Source: Yinghuangia elevatio (GTDB lineage Bacteria > Actinomycetota > Actinomycetes > Streptomycetales > Streptomycetaceae). Taken from it: a stretch of 5,687 nt of DNA. The position numbers were made by a program, and so were the translations under genes. Of the stretch, positions 1 to 5,003 are shown piece by piece (the stretch's first letter is position 1; every line of letters begins with the position of its first letter). Under the pieces are notes generated by a model, which had not been told where the DNA came from, did not search any database, and saw nothing but the letters and a program-made list of their open reading frames with translations. The DNA lies in NCBI RefSeq assembly GCF_040649515.1, contig NZ_JBEZFP010000242.1:1-5687 (forward strand). Reading direction: 5' to 3'.

Positions 1-146
1 ACGTCGTCGAAGAGCAGCTCGTCGGCGTTGGTGGGGGTCAGCCTGCGGTGCGCCAGGCCGGGCGCGCAGACCAGGACCTTGCGCAGCCTGCCCACCTCGG
101 AATGCACGCCGTACGCCTGCACGGCGGAGTCGGCCGGAGCGGCCAT
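1..146 (-). CDS. arcA: Arginine deiminase, N-terminal part (runs off the left edge)
   Basis: This is the 5' end of a gene read leftward; only its first 48 codons are in the window. The product would hydrolyse L-arginine to L-citrulline and ammonia in the cytoplasm, the first step of the arginine deiminase pathway. The translation begins MAAPADSAVQAYGVHSEVGR and continues with LRKVLVCAPG at residues 21-30 and LTPTNADELLFDD at 36-48. The SEVG-LRKVLV-PG block followed by RLTP-N-ELLFDD is the usual arginine deiminase N-terminus. The catalytic Asp, His and Cys residues would lie beyond the edge. The ATG at 144-146 (reverse strand) is supported by an AAGG-type Shine-Dalgarno at about 152-162 and by starting at the length usual for the family. 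It is divergent from an arginine:ornithine antiporter gene, which independently supports the call. Confidence 0.88.
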   Translation of the reverse strand, partial: MAAPADSAVQAYGVHSEVGRLRKVLVCAPGLAHRRLTPTNADELLFDD

Positions 147-317
147 GCGGTCACCTTGCCTTTCGCGGAGCTGCGGCGGGCGCTCCCGGAAGTGTGAACG
201 GCTGGGTCCGCAGATAAACCCGATTCGTTGACTCTTCATATTGTTTGTGGCGATTCCATGAGAATTGCTGTGATTCTTCTAGGGTGTGGCCATCGGCCGG
301 CGACCCGAAGGACGCGC
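147..317. promoter_or_regulatory. Divergent arcA-arcD promoter region
   Basis: This 171-bp spacer separates two divergent genes and must hold both promoters. Its centre (about 213-285) is clearly more AT-rich than the surroundings. For arcD, TAGGGT at 280-285 fits an actinomycete -10 element and would give a leader of roughly 25 nt. No good -35 sits at the right distance, which would suit an activator-dependent promoter. TTGACT at 228-233 is a -35-like hexamer without a clear partner. I could not choose an arcA promoter with confidence. A short perfect inverted repeat, ATTC-N5-GAAT, lies at 253-265. The -10 assignment is inference from sequence only. Confidence 0.45.
221..281 (+). repeat. Three phased GATTC-type direct repeats, possible operator
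   Basis: CGATTCGTTGA (221-231), CGATTCCATGA (251-261) and TGATTCTTCTA (271-281) share the pattern YGATTC followed at a fixed distance by TGA or TA. Their offsets are 30 and 20 bp, so all three would present the same face of the helix. They lie upstream of and next to the proposed arcD -10 element. This is compatible with a regulator binding several subsites, but I cannot name the regulator. The match to the classical ARG box is poor. Confidence 0.35.
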
Positions 318-1847
318 ATGACGAGTACCGAGGCCACGAGCGGATCAGGCGGCGCGGCGAAACTCTCCGTCCCCACGCTCACCGCACTCGTGGTCGGCTC
401 CATGGTCGGCGCCGGGGTGTTCTCACTGCCGCGCCGGTTCGCGCAGGAGACCGGGGTCACCGGGGCGCTGATCGCGTGGGCGATCGCGGGCGCCGGCATG
501 CTCATGCTCGCGTTCGTGTTCCAGACGCTCGCGGTCCGCCGCCCCGACCTCGACGCGGGCGTGTACGCGTACGCCAAGGCCGGCTTCGGCGAATACCCCG
601 GCTTCTTCTCCGCCTTCGGCTACTGGGCCAGCGCCTGCGTGGGCAACGCCACGTACTGGGTGCTCATCATGTCCACCATCGGAGCCATCGCGCCCGCACT
701 AGGAGACGGCGACACCGTCTTGGCGGTGGCGCTGTCCTCGGTCGGCCTGTGGGCGTTCTTCCTGTTGATCCGCCGCGGCGTCAAGGAGGCCGCGGCGATC
801 AACCGGATCGTGACGGCCGCCAAGATCGTCCCGATCCTGTTCTTCGTCGTCCTGGCGCTCTTCTACCTCGACCCGAAGGTCTTCGCCGACAACGTCGCGG
901 GCGCCGACTACGCCGGTTCGTTGTTCGACCAGGTACGCGGCACCATGCTCGCGACCGTCTTCGTCTTCCTCGGTGTGGAAGGCGCCAGCGTCTACTCCCG
1001 GCACGCCAAGCGCCGCGAGGACGTCGGGCGGGCGACCGTCCTCGGATTCCTCAGCGTCTTCGCGGTCTTCGCCTCGGTCACCATCGTCTCCTACGGCATC
1101 ATGCCGATGGGCGAGATCGCCGAGTTGCGGCAGCCGTCGATGGCCGGCGTGCTCGAGGACGCGGTGGGCACGTGGGGCGAGGTGTTCATCAGCGTCGGCC
1201 TGATCGTGTCGGTGCTCGGCGCGTACCTCGCCTGGACGCTGATGGCGGCCGAAGTCCTCTTCGTGGCCGCCAAGGACGACGACATGCCGCGCTTCCTCGG
1301 CCGCGCCACGGCCGAGGACGTGCCGACCGCGGCCCTGCTCATGTCCACCGTGCTGACCCAAGTCGTCCTGATCGTCACGCTGTTCTCCGACGACGCCTTC
1401 GACTTCGCGCTCAACATGACCAGCGCGCTGTCGCTGATCCCGTTCCTGCTGGCCGCCGCGTTCGCCGTCAGGATCGCCATCGCGCCGGGGTCGAGGTCGA
1501 GGTCAGGGGCAGGGCCGGGAGCGGGGGCGGGTTCGGGGTCGGGAGGCGGGGCAGGGTCAGGGGCGGCAACGGGCGCGGGCGAGCGCGGCGACGGCCGGAA
1601 CACCCGCGACCTCGTCGTCAGCATCCTGGCCACCGTCTACACCGCGTTCCTGCTGTACGCCGCGGGCATGAAGTACGTCCTGGTCTCGTTCATCGTCTAC
1701 GCGCCGGCGACGATCCTCTTCGTCATGGCGCGCCGCGAGCAGGGGCGACGCTGGTTCTCCCGACCCGAACTGGCGCTCCTCGCGGTCTCCATCGCGGGGG
1801 CGGTCGCCGGGATCACCGCACTCGCCGCCGGCTGGATCAGCCTGTGA
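318..1847 (+). CDS. arcD: Arginine:ornithine antiporter, APC superfamily
   Basis: A 509-residue inner-membrane transporter expected to exchange external arginine for internal ornithine. The first transmembrane segment carries GSMVGAGVFSLP (27-38), the glycine-rich unwound motif that binds the substrate carboxylate in APC carriers. LAFVFQTLAVRRPDLDAGVY (64-83) and AYAKAGFGEYPGF (84-96) closely resemble known ArcD proteins, as does RRGVKEAAAINR (152-163). EGASVYSRHAKRR (221-233) lies in the sixth-helix region. About 12 hydrophobic segments can be picked out, and the length is a little above the family norm because of a Gly/Ser/Ala-rich insert at 391-428. I chose ATG 318 because GAAGGA at 307-312 lies 5 nt upstream and the protein then reaches the first helix after a normal short tail. 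An in-frame ATG at 228 would add 30 unlike residues. The divergent arginine deiminase gene supports the arginine:ornithine specificity over a general amino acid permease. Confidence 0.87.
   Translation: MTSTEATSGSGGAAKLSVPTLTALVVGSMVGAGVFSLPRRFAQETGVTGALIAWAIAGAGMLMLAFVFQTLAVRRPDLDAGVYAYAKAGFGEYPGFFSAFGYWASACVGNATYWVLIMSTIGAIAPALGDGDTVLAVALSSVGLWAFFLLIRRGVKEAAAINRIVTAAKIVPILFFVVLALFYLDPKVFADNVAGADYAGSLFDQVRGTMLATVFVFLGVEGASVYSRHAKRREDVGRATVLGFLSVFAVFASVTIVSYGIMPMGEIAELRQPSMAGVLEDAVGTWGEVFISVGLIVSVLGAYLAWTLMAAEVLFVAAKDDDMPRFLGRATAEDVPTAALLMSTVLTQVVLIVTLFSDDAFDFALNMTSALSLIPFLLAAAFAVRIAIAPGSRSRSGAGPGAGAGSGSGGGAGSGAATGAGERGDGRNTRDLVVSILATVYTAFLLYAAGMKYVLVSFIVYAPATILFVMARREQGRRWFSRPELALLAVSIAGAVAGITALAAGWISL
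1488..1601 (+). repeat. Degenerate hexanucleotide repeat coding a Gly-Ser/Ala linker in ArcD; G-quadruplex-prone
   Basis: Codons 391-428 of arcD encode a dipeptide pattern (G/R)(S/A/P), beginning GSRSRSGAGPGAGAGSGSGG. The DNA is a decayed 6-bp repeat of the form GGN-KCN. Within 1506-1563 there are ten runs of three to five G on the coding strand (1506-1509, 1512-1514, 1517-1519, 1523-1527, 1529-1531, 1535-1538, 1541-1543, 1548-1551, 1554-1556, 1560-1563), separated by 1-4 nt. That meets the usual pattern for a G-quadruplex. The stretch uses codons that are scarce elsewhere in the gene (GGG, TCA, GCA, AGG), consistent with slippage expansion. It falls in a loop between predicted membrane segments, where extra length is likely tolerated. 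Confidence 0.8.
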
Positions 1848-1869
1848 CCCGGACCGCGGGGTGGGCAGC

Positions 1870-1953
1870 GAACCACTGACACCGCACCGCCGACGCCGCA
1901 CCACCGGCAGCGCACGACTGGCGCCGCACCATTGGCGTCGCATCACTGACAAG
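1870..1953 (+). repeat. Imperfect 14-bp tandem repeat, six units, upstream of the oxidoreductase gene
   Basis: Six consecutive 14-bp units start at 1870, 1884, 1898, 1912, 1926 and 1940: GAACCACTGACACC, GCACCGCCGACGCC, GCACCACCGGCAGC, GCACGACTGGCGCC, GCACCATTGGCGTC and GCATCACTGACAAG. The consensus is about GCACCACTGGCGCC. The last unit ends inside the AAGGAG ribosome binding site (1951-1956) of the next gene. CGACGCC (1891-1897) and GGCGTCG (1934-1940) are perfect inverted copies, and GGCGCC in unit four is self-complementary, so the transcript could fold. The array fills most of the 119-bp gap between arcD and the oxidoreductase gene. Function is unknown. Confidence 0.72.
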
Positions 1954-1966
1954 GAGACCCCGACAC

Positions 1967-2887
1967 ATGCGAGCTGTGACCTACAACGCCTACGCCACCG
2001 ACGACTCCGGCCTGTCCGTCGGCGAGGTGCCCGACCCCAAGTGCGGCCCGGGCCAGATCCTTGTCCGGGTCCGCGCCGCCGGGGTCAACCCGGTGGACTG
2101 GAAGCTGATGACGGGCGGTCTCGACGCCATGATGGACGCCGTCTTCCCGGTGATCCCCGGTTGGGACGTCGCCGGCGTGGTCGTCGCGCGCGGCCCGGAC
2201 ACGCCGGACTTCGAGGTCGGCGACGAGGTGATGGCGTACGCCCGCAAGGACATGGTGCACGGTGGGACGTACGCCGAACTCGTCGCGGTCAACGCATGGT
2301 CCGCGGCGCGCAAGCCGGCCGGCCTGGACTGGCCTGCCGCCGCCGGACTGCCGTTGGCCGGGATGACCGCGCAGCGCACCCTGGAGCGCCTGGAGGCCGG
2401 GCCGGGCGACGTCGTGCTGATCCACGGCGCGGCCGGGGGAGTGGGCAGCATCGGCGTGCAGTTCGCGCGTGAGAAGGGCGCCCGCGTCATCGGCACGGCC
2501 TCGGAACGCAACCACGAGTACCTGCGGGAGCTGGGTGCCGAGCCGGTCGCGTACGGGGACGGCGTCGTCGAGCGCATCCGCGCCCTCGCCCCCGAAGGCG
2601 TCACCGCCGTCGCGGACTTCGTGGGCGGCCAGTTGGACACCACGCTGGCCGTCCTGGCTCCCGGCGGGCGGCACGCGTCGATCGCGGACAACACCGTCGA
2701 GCAGCACGGCGGCAGTTGGATCTGGGTACGCCCGGACGGGGCGAAGCTCGCCGAACTGGCCGATCTGGTGCAGCGGGGGAAGCTGGCCGTTGAGGTGGCG
2801 GCGACGTACCCGCTCGCCGAAGTACGCGCGGCCTGGGACGCCAGCCGCACCGGCCACACCCGCGGCAAGATCGTCCTGCTTGTTTGA
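1967..2887 (+). CDS. NADP-dependent oxidoreductase, zinc-independent MDR (quinone reductase-like) family
   Basis: A 306-residue soluble enzyme of the medium-chain dehydrogenase/reductase superfamily, expected to transfer hydride from NADPH to a quinone, enone or similar carbonyl substrate; the true substrate cannot be read from sequence. The N-terminal GroES-like domain includes RVRAAGVNPVDWKL (34-47) and PGWDVAGVV (64-72). The Rossmann part carries HGAAGGVGSIGVQFA (153-167), whose AxxGxxG motif binds the dinucleotide. The C-terminal GHTRGKIVLLV is the usual family ending. The GHE motif and cysteine cluster of zinc alcohol dehydrogenases are absent, and the length fits the short zinc-free branch. 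The ATG is set by AAGGAG at 1951-1956, with a slightly long 10-nt gap. It lies 119 nt after arcD on the same strand and could be read through from it, although the pathway link is not obvious. Confidence 0.88.
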   Translation: MRAVTYNAYATDDSGLSVGEVPDPKCGPGQILVRVRAAGVNPVDWKLMTGGLDAMMDAVFPVIPGWDVAGVVVARGPDTPDFEVGDEVMAYARKDMVHGGTYAELVAVNAWSAARKPAGLDWPAAAGLPLAGMTAQRTLERLEAGPGDVVLIHGAAGGVGSIGVQFAREKGARVIGTASERNHEYLRELGAEPVAYGDGVVERIRALAPEGVTAVADFVGGQLDTTLAVLAPGGRHASIADNTVEQHGGSWIWVRPDGAKLAELADLVQRGKLAVEVAATYPLAEVRAAWDASRTGHTRGKIVLLV

Positions 2888-2957
2888 ACATGAGGAGTGG
2901 ACGCGGCCGCGTGTATGCCGGTGCAGGCGCGTCTCTCGCGACCGGGCAGGCGTGCGT

Positions 2958-2990
2958 CCGACATGCGTCGGTGCGTCGCCGCGTACGCGG
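2958..2990. repeat. Palindrome cluster between convergent genes
   Basis: CCGAC-ATGC-GTCGG (2958-2971) is a perfect 5-bp stem with a 4-nt loop. CCGCGTACGCGG (2979-2990) is a perfect 12-bp palindrome. CATGCG (2962-2967) and CGCATG (2992-2997) are inverted copies that bracket the palindrome. The cluster lies in the 145-bp spacer between two converging genes, where hairpins that end transcription in both directions are expected. No T-run follows, which is common in high-GC actinomycetes, so a terminator role is inferred only. Confidence 0.4.
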
Positions 2991-3013
2991 GCGCATGCTT
3001 CGTCCCTCGCGGC

Positions 3014-3027
3014 CGGCGTCTTCGCCG
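3014..3027 (-). terminator. Stem-loop just beyond the alkC stop codon
   Basis: CGGCG (3014-3018), loop TCTT (3019-3022) and CGCCG (3023-3027) form a perfect GC-only stem. It begins 6 nt beyond the alkC stop codon (3033-3035) in the direction of alkC transcription. The position and stem composition suit a terminator, but the stem is short and no U-run follows. Confidence 0.35.
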
Positions 3028-3032
3028 CCGGT

Positions 3033-4097
3033 TCAGGGGACGAGGGTGAACGCGGCGGTGGCGCGGGGCTTGCCGTTGACGATGATCTCCAGGGTCCGCG
3101 GGCCTGGGGGTTCCACGCGGGTGGTGACCGGGCGGAACGAGTGGGACTTGGCGAGGGTGAAGATGTCGCCCTCGGCGTCGGCGATGCGTTCGCCGAGGTG
3201 GAACACGCGCCGCGAACCGTCGCGAACCACCGCGTACTTGAGCACCAGGGCGCCGGGCGCGTCGGCGCGCACGGTCACCTTGAAGGGGAGCCGGTCGCCG
3301 ACCGCCACGGTGCCGTCGGCGGTGAACGCCTCGACGGTTCCGGTGCCGTGTGCCGCGCCGACGAGGGGCAGGGCCTCGGGGTGGCCGGTGCGCAGCAGGC
3401 CGCGTACGGCGTGTCGCACGACGCGGTCGGTGTGCGTGCCGCCTTCGTCGCGCCAGCGGGCGAGCAGTGCGACGGCCGCCGCGGGGTCGTCCTTGGCGAT
3501 GTCGTTGACGTGGTTGGCGACCGAGCGGCGGACGTACTCACTGGGGTCGTCGCGCAGGCGTTCGAGGATGGGGAGCGTCGGGCCGACGGTCATGAGCCAG
3601 CGGACGCGTGAGCCCCAGGGCAGGCGCGGGCGCGTGCCCTCGGAGGCGAGGCGGCGGAGGTGCTCGTCGTCGGAGTCGGCCCAGCCGCGCATCGTCGCGA
3701 GTGCGGTTTCGCGGTAGCGGTCGAGGTAGGGGCGGACGGCGAACTCGCCGGTGGCGTACGGCGTGATGACCGCGATGGTGGACATGGCCTCGTCGAGGTC
3801 CGCGACACCGTACTCGGCGATGTAGTCGGTCGCGGGCCAGCCGCTCCACATGTCGAGGCGGGTGTGCCCGGCGGCGGCGCGGAGGACGGGGGCGGCCTGC
3901 GCGAAGGGGAGGTCGAGGGCCGCGTGCAGGGCGCGGGCGACGTGGCGTACACGGTCCTTGAGCTCCTGGCCTTCGAGGCCGTCGAGTGCGGTGGCGACGA
4001 AGCGGTCGCGGGGGAAGGCGGCGTGGGCGGTGCTGATCCCGTCCGCGAGGGTCGCGACCGAGCGCGCGTTGATCATGTCCTTGAGGGGCTGAGCCAT
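3033..4097 (-). CDS. alkC: AlkC-type DNA alkylation repair glycosylase with C-terminal Ig-like domain
   Basis: A 354-residue cytoplasmic base-excision repair enzyme. Known AlkC proteins remove N3-methyladenine and related small cationic alkyl lesions without flipping the base. Residues 1-250 are an all-helical HEAT-like repeat region: MAQPLKDMINARSV at the start, ELKDRVRHVARALH (45-58), GEFAVRPYLDRY (117-128) and RRLASEGTRPRLPWG (148-162). The last two are the family's most conserved blocks and probably place E118, E153, R156 and R158 near the lesion pocket (inference). Residues 255-354 are rich in beta-strand-forming residues and match the Ig-like domain of the longer AlkC subgroup. ATG 4097 is chosen because the PLK N-terminus is conserved and an in-frame stop (4110-4112) lies 15 nt upstream. 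No clear Shine-Dalgarno precedes it, so the transcript may be leaderless or weakly initiated. It is convergent with the oxidoreductase gene and divergent from tetR. Confidence 0.88.
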   Translation of the reverse strand: MAQPLKDMINARSVATLADGISTAHAAFPRDRFVATALDGLEGQELKDRVRHVARALHAALDLPFAQAAPVLRAAAGHTRLDMWSGWPATDYIAEYGVADLDEAMSTIAVITPYATGEFAVRPYLDRYRETALATMRGWADSDDEHLRRLASEGTRPRLPWGSRVRWLMTVGPTLPILERLRDDPSEYVRRSVANHVNDIAKDDPAAAVALLARWRDEGGTHTDRVVRHAVRGLLRTGHPEALPLVGAAHGTGTVEAFTADGTVAVGDRLPFKVTVRADAPGALVLKYAVVRDGSRRVFHLGERIADAEGDIFTLAKSHSFRPVTTRVEPPGPRTLEIIVNGKPRATAAFTLVP

Positions 4098-4107
4098 GGG
4101 GTCACGG

Positions 4108-4125
4108 TGTCAGATCGCCCTGACA
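4108..4125. promoter_or_regulatory. 18-bp inverted repeat immediately upstream of alkC
   Basis: TGTCAG (4108-4113) and CTGACA (4120-4125) are perfect 6-bp inverted arms around a 6-nt spacer. The site ends about 10 nt before the alkC start codon, where a bound protein would cover the alkC promoter if transcription begins close to the ATG. It differs from the paired AT-rich sites further right, so it would be read by a different regulator or act as a small RNA hairpin. The role is inference. Confidence 0.4.
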
Positions 4126-4189
4126 TGCGGTGGGCGGCGCGGTGGCGCGGTGGCGCGCCGGGCGGTGGCGGCGACGGGCCGGCGCGGCG

Positions 4190-4276
4190 CGGGTTAGTAA
4201 ACGAACATGCATTTACAAATCGCGGCGCCGTGCGCTACGGTCGGGATAGATAAACGAACGGACATTTACTAACCCG
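4190..4276. promoter_or_regulatory. Framed double operator in the alkC-tetR intergenic region
   Basis: A perfect 12-bp inverted repeat, CGGGTTAGTAAA (4190-4201) and TTTACTAACCCG (4265-4276), frames the region. Inside and overlapping it are two near-copies of an 18-bp site: TAAACGAACATGCATTTA (4198-4215) and TAAACGAACGGACATTTA (4251-4268). They are in the same orientation, offset by 53 bp or about five helical turns. Each is an imperfect palindrome with TAAA/TTTA ends, the form expected of a TetR-family operator. The block is conspicuously AT-rich in a GC-rich genome and lies just upstream of a TetR-family gene. Autoregulation by that protein is the natural inference, and control of alkC is possible. 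Confidence 0.75.
4212..4241 (+). promoter_or_regulatory. Probable tetR promoter
   Basis: TTTACA (4212-4217) and TACGGT (4236-4241) are separated by 18 nt and fit actinomycete -35 and -10 elements. Transcription would start near 4248, leaving a leader of about 48 nt before the tetR ATG. The first 18-bp operator overlaps the -35 element and the second lies just past the start point, an arrangement that would repress efficiently. This is inferred from pattern only. Confidence 0.5.
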
Positions 4277-4295
4277 GCGGGAAGGGGACACGGGG

Positions 4296-4883
4296 ATGGC
4301 ACGCCCGCGTACGACCAGCGACGAGGCAATCCTGCAGGCGACCGCGCGAGCCATCGGGCAGCACGGGCCGAACGGACTAACCCTCGGCGCGGTCGCCAAG
4401 GAGGCCGGGCTTGCGCCCGCGACCCTCGTCCAGCGCTTCGGATCGAAGCGCGGACTCATGCTCGCCCTCGCCGAACGGGCGCCCGACGACACACGGGCGG
4501 TCTTCGCCCGTGCCCGCGCCGCCGCGCACAAGTCTCCGATCGCGGCGCTGCTCGACGCGCTGGTCACGCTGGCCGTCGGCGTCAGTACGCCGACCGAGAT
4601 GGCCAACAACCTCGCGTTCCTGCAACTCGACCTCACCGACCCGGAGTTCCGCGCCCACGCGGCGGCGCAGGCGGCTGCCTTCCGCGAGGAGACCGCCGCG
4701 CTGCTCGACGCGGCCGTGTTCGCCCGTGAGCTGCGGGACGTGATGGACACCGCCCGAACCGCCCGCTCGGTCCAGGTGGTTTTCAACGGCACCTTGCTGC
4801 TCTGGGCGGTGGACGGCCAGGGAGACCCGCTCACTCTGCTGCGCGCCGACGTCGAGGACACGCTCCGCCCGTACCGCACGTAG
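4296..4883 (+). CDS. TetR/AcrR-family transcriptional regulator
   Basis: A 195-residue DNA-binding repressor of the TetR type. The N-terminal DNA-binding domain covers about residues 6-55, with the helix-turn-helix in LTLGAVAKEAGLAPATLVQR (28-47) followed by FGSKRGLMLALAE (48-60), the usual end of the domain. Residues 61-195 form the helical ligand-binding and dimerisation part, which is too variable to suggest a ligand. The ATG is set by GAAGGGG at 4281-4287, 8 nt upstream, and by MARPRTTSDEAIL, a standard family start. A paired operator-like region lies directly upstream, so autoregulation is likely. A reductase-like gene follows 120 nt downstream on the same strand and is the first candidate target. 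Leu28 uses the rare codon CTA; I saw no TTA codon. Confidence 0.9.
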   Translation: MARPRTTSDEAILQATARAIGQHGPNGLTLGAVAKEAGLAPATLVQRFGSKRGLMLALAERAPDDTRAVFARARAAAHKSPIAALLDALVTLAVGVSTPTEMANNLAFLQLDLTDPEFRAHAAAQAAAFREETAALLDAAVFARELRDVMDTARTARSVQVVFNGTLLLWAVDGQGDPLTLLRADVEDTLRPYRT

Positions 4884-4888
4884 ACCAC

Positions 4889-4956
4889 ACGCGTGCCGAC
4901 CCGGCGCCGAGCCGACAGCCGACAGCCGACAGCAGCCGGCAGACGGAAGCACGCGT
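4889..4956. repeat. 7-bp tandem repeat inside an inverted repeat, tetR-reductase spacer
   Basis: Three perfect copies of GCCGACA run from 4911 to 4931, followed by a degenerate remnant (GCAGCCGGCAG). The block is bracketed by perfect 8-bp inverted arms, ACGCGTGC (4889-4896) and GCACGCGT (4949-4956). It occupies the middle of the 120-bp gap between tetR and the next gene. It could be simple slippage, or an RNA structure affecting read-through between the two genes. Confidence 0.5.
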
Positions 4957-5003
4957 CCAGCCGAGGTACGACGTACCACCGCCACATACGAAACGGAGAC
5001 ACC

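Noticed and set aside
28..231. Small forward frame of 67 residues at the left end
   Set aside because: It is antisense to the start of arcA and has no ribosome binding site or family resemblance.
228..317. Extension of ArcD to an upstream in-frame ATG at 228
   Set aside because: It adds 30 residues unlike any ArcD tail, has no ribosome binding site, covers the AT-rich promoter region, and ATG 318 has a well-placed GAAGGA.
1846..1861. Terminator directly after arcD
   Set aside because: Only a 4-bp stem can be drawn, too weak to call.
245..1879. Long Arg/Gly-rich open frame overlapping arcD
   Set aside because: It is an out-of-frame shadow of arcD: extreme Arg/His/Gly content, no recognisable motif and poor third-position bias.
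1870..1953. CRISPR array
   Set aside because: The 14-bp units are contiguous and degenerate, with no spacers and no cas genes; this is a tandem repeat.
1943..2964. Two long reverse-strand frames opposite the oxidoreductase gene
   Set aside because: Both are antisense shadows typical of high-GC coding DNA, whereas the forward frame has clear MDR motifs throughout.
2469..3717. Forward frames crossing from the oxidoreductase gene into the alkC region
   Set aside because: They cross the end of one gene and the antisense of another without domain similarity; the reverse-strand frame is a full-length AlkC match.
4893..5003. Longer reductase-like protein starting at ATG 4893
   Set aside because: The extra 37 residues are Arg-rich and read through the 7-bp repeats; no Shine-Dalgarno precedes them, whereas GTG 5004 has one.
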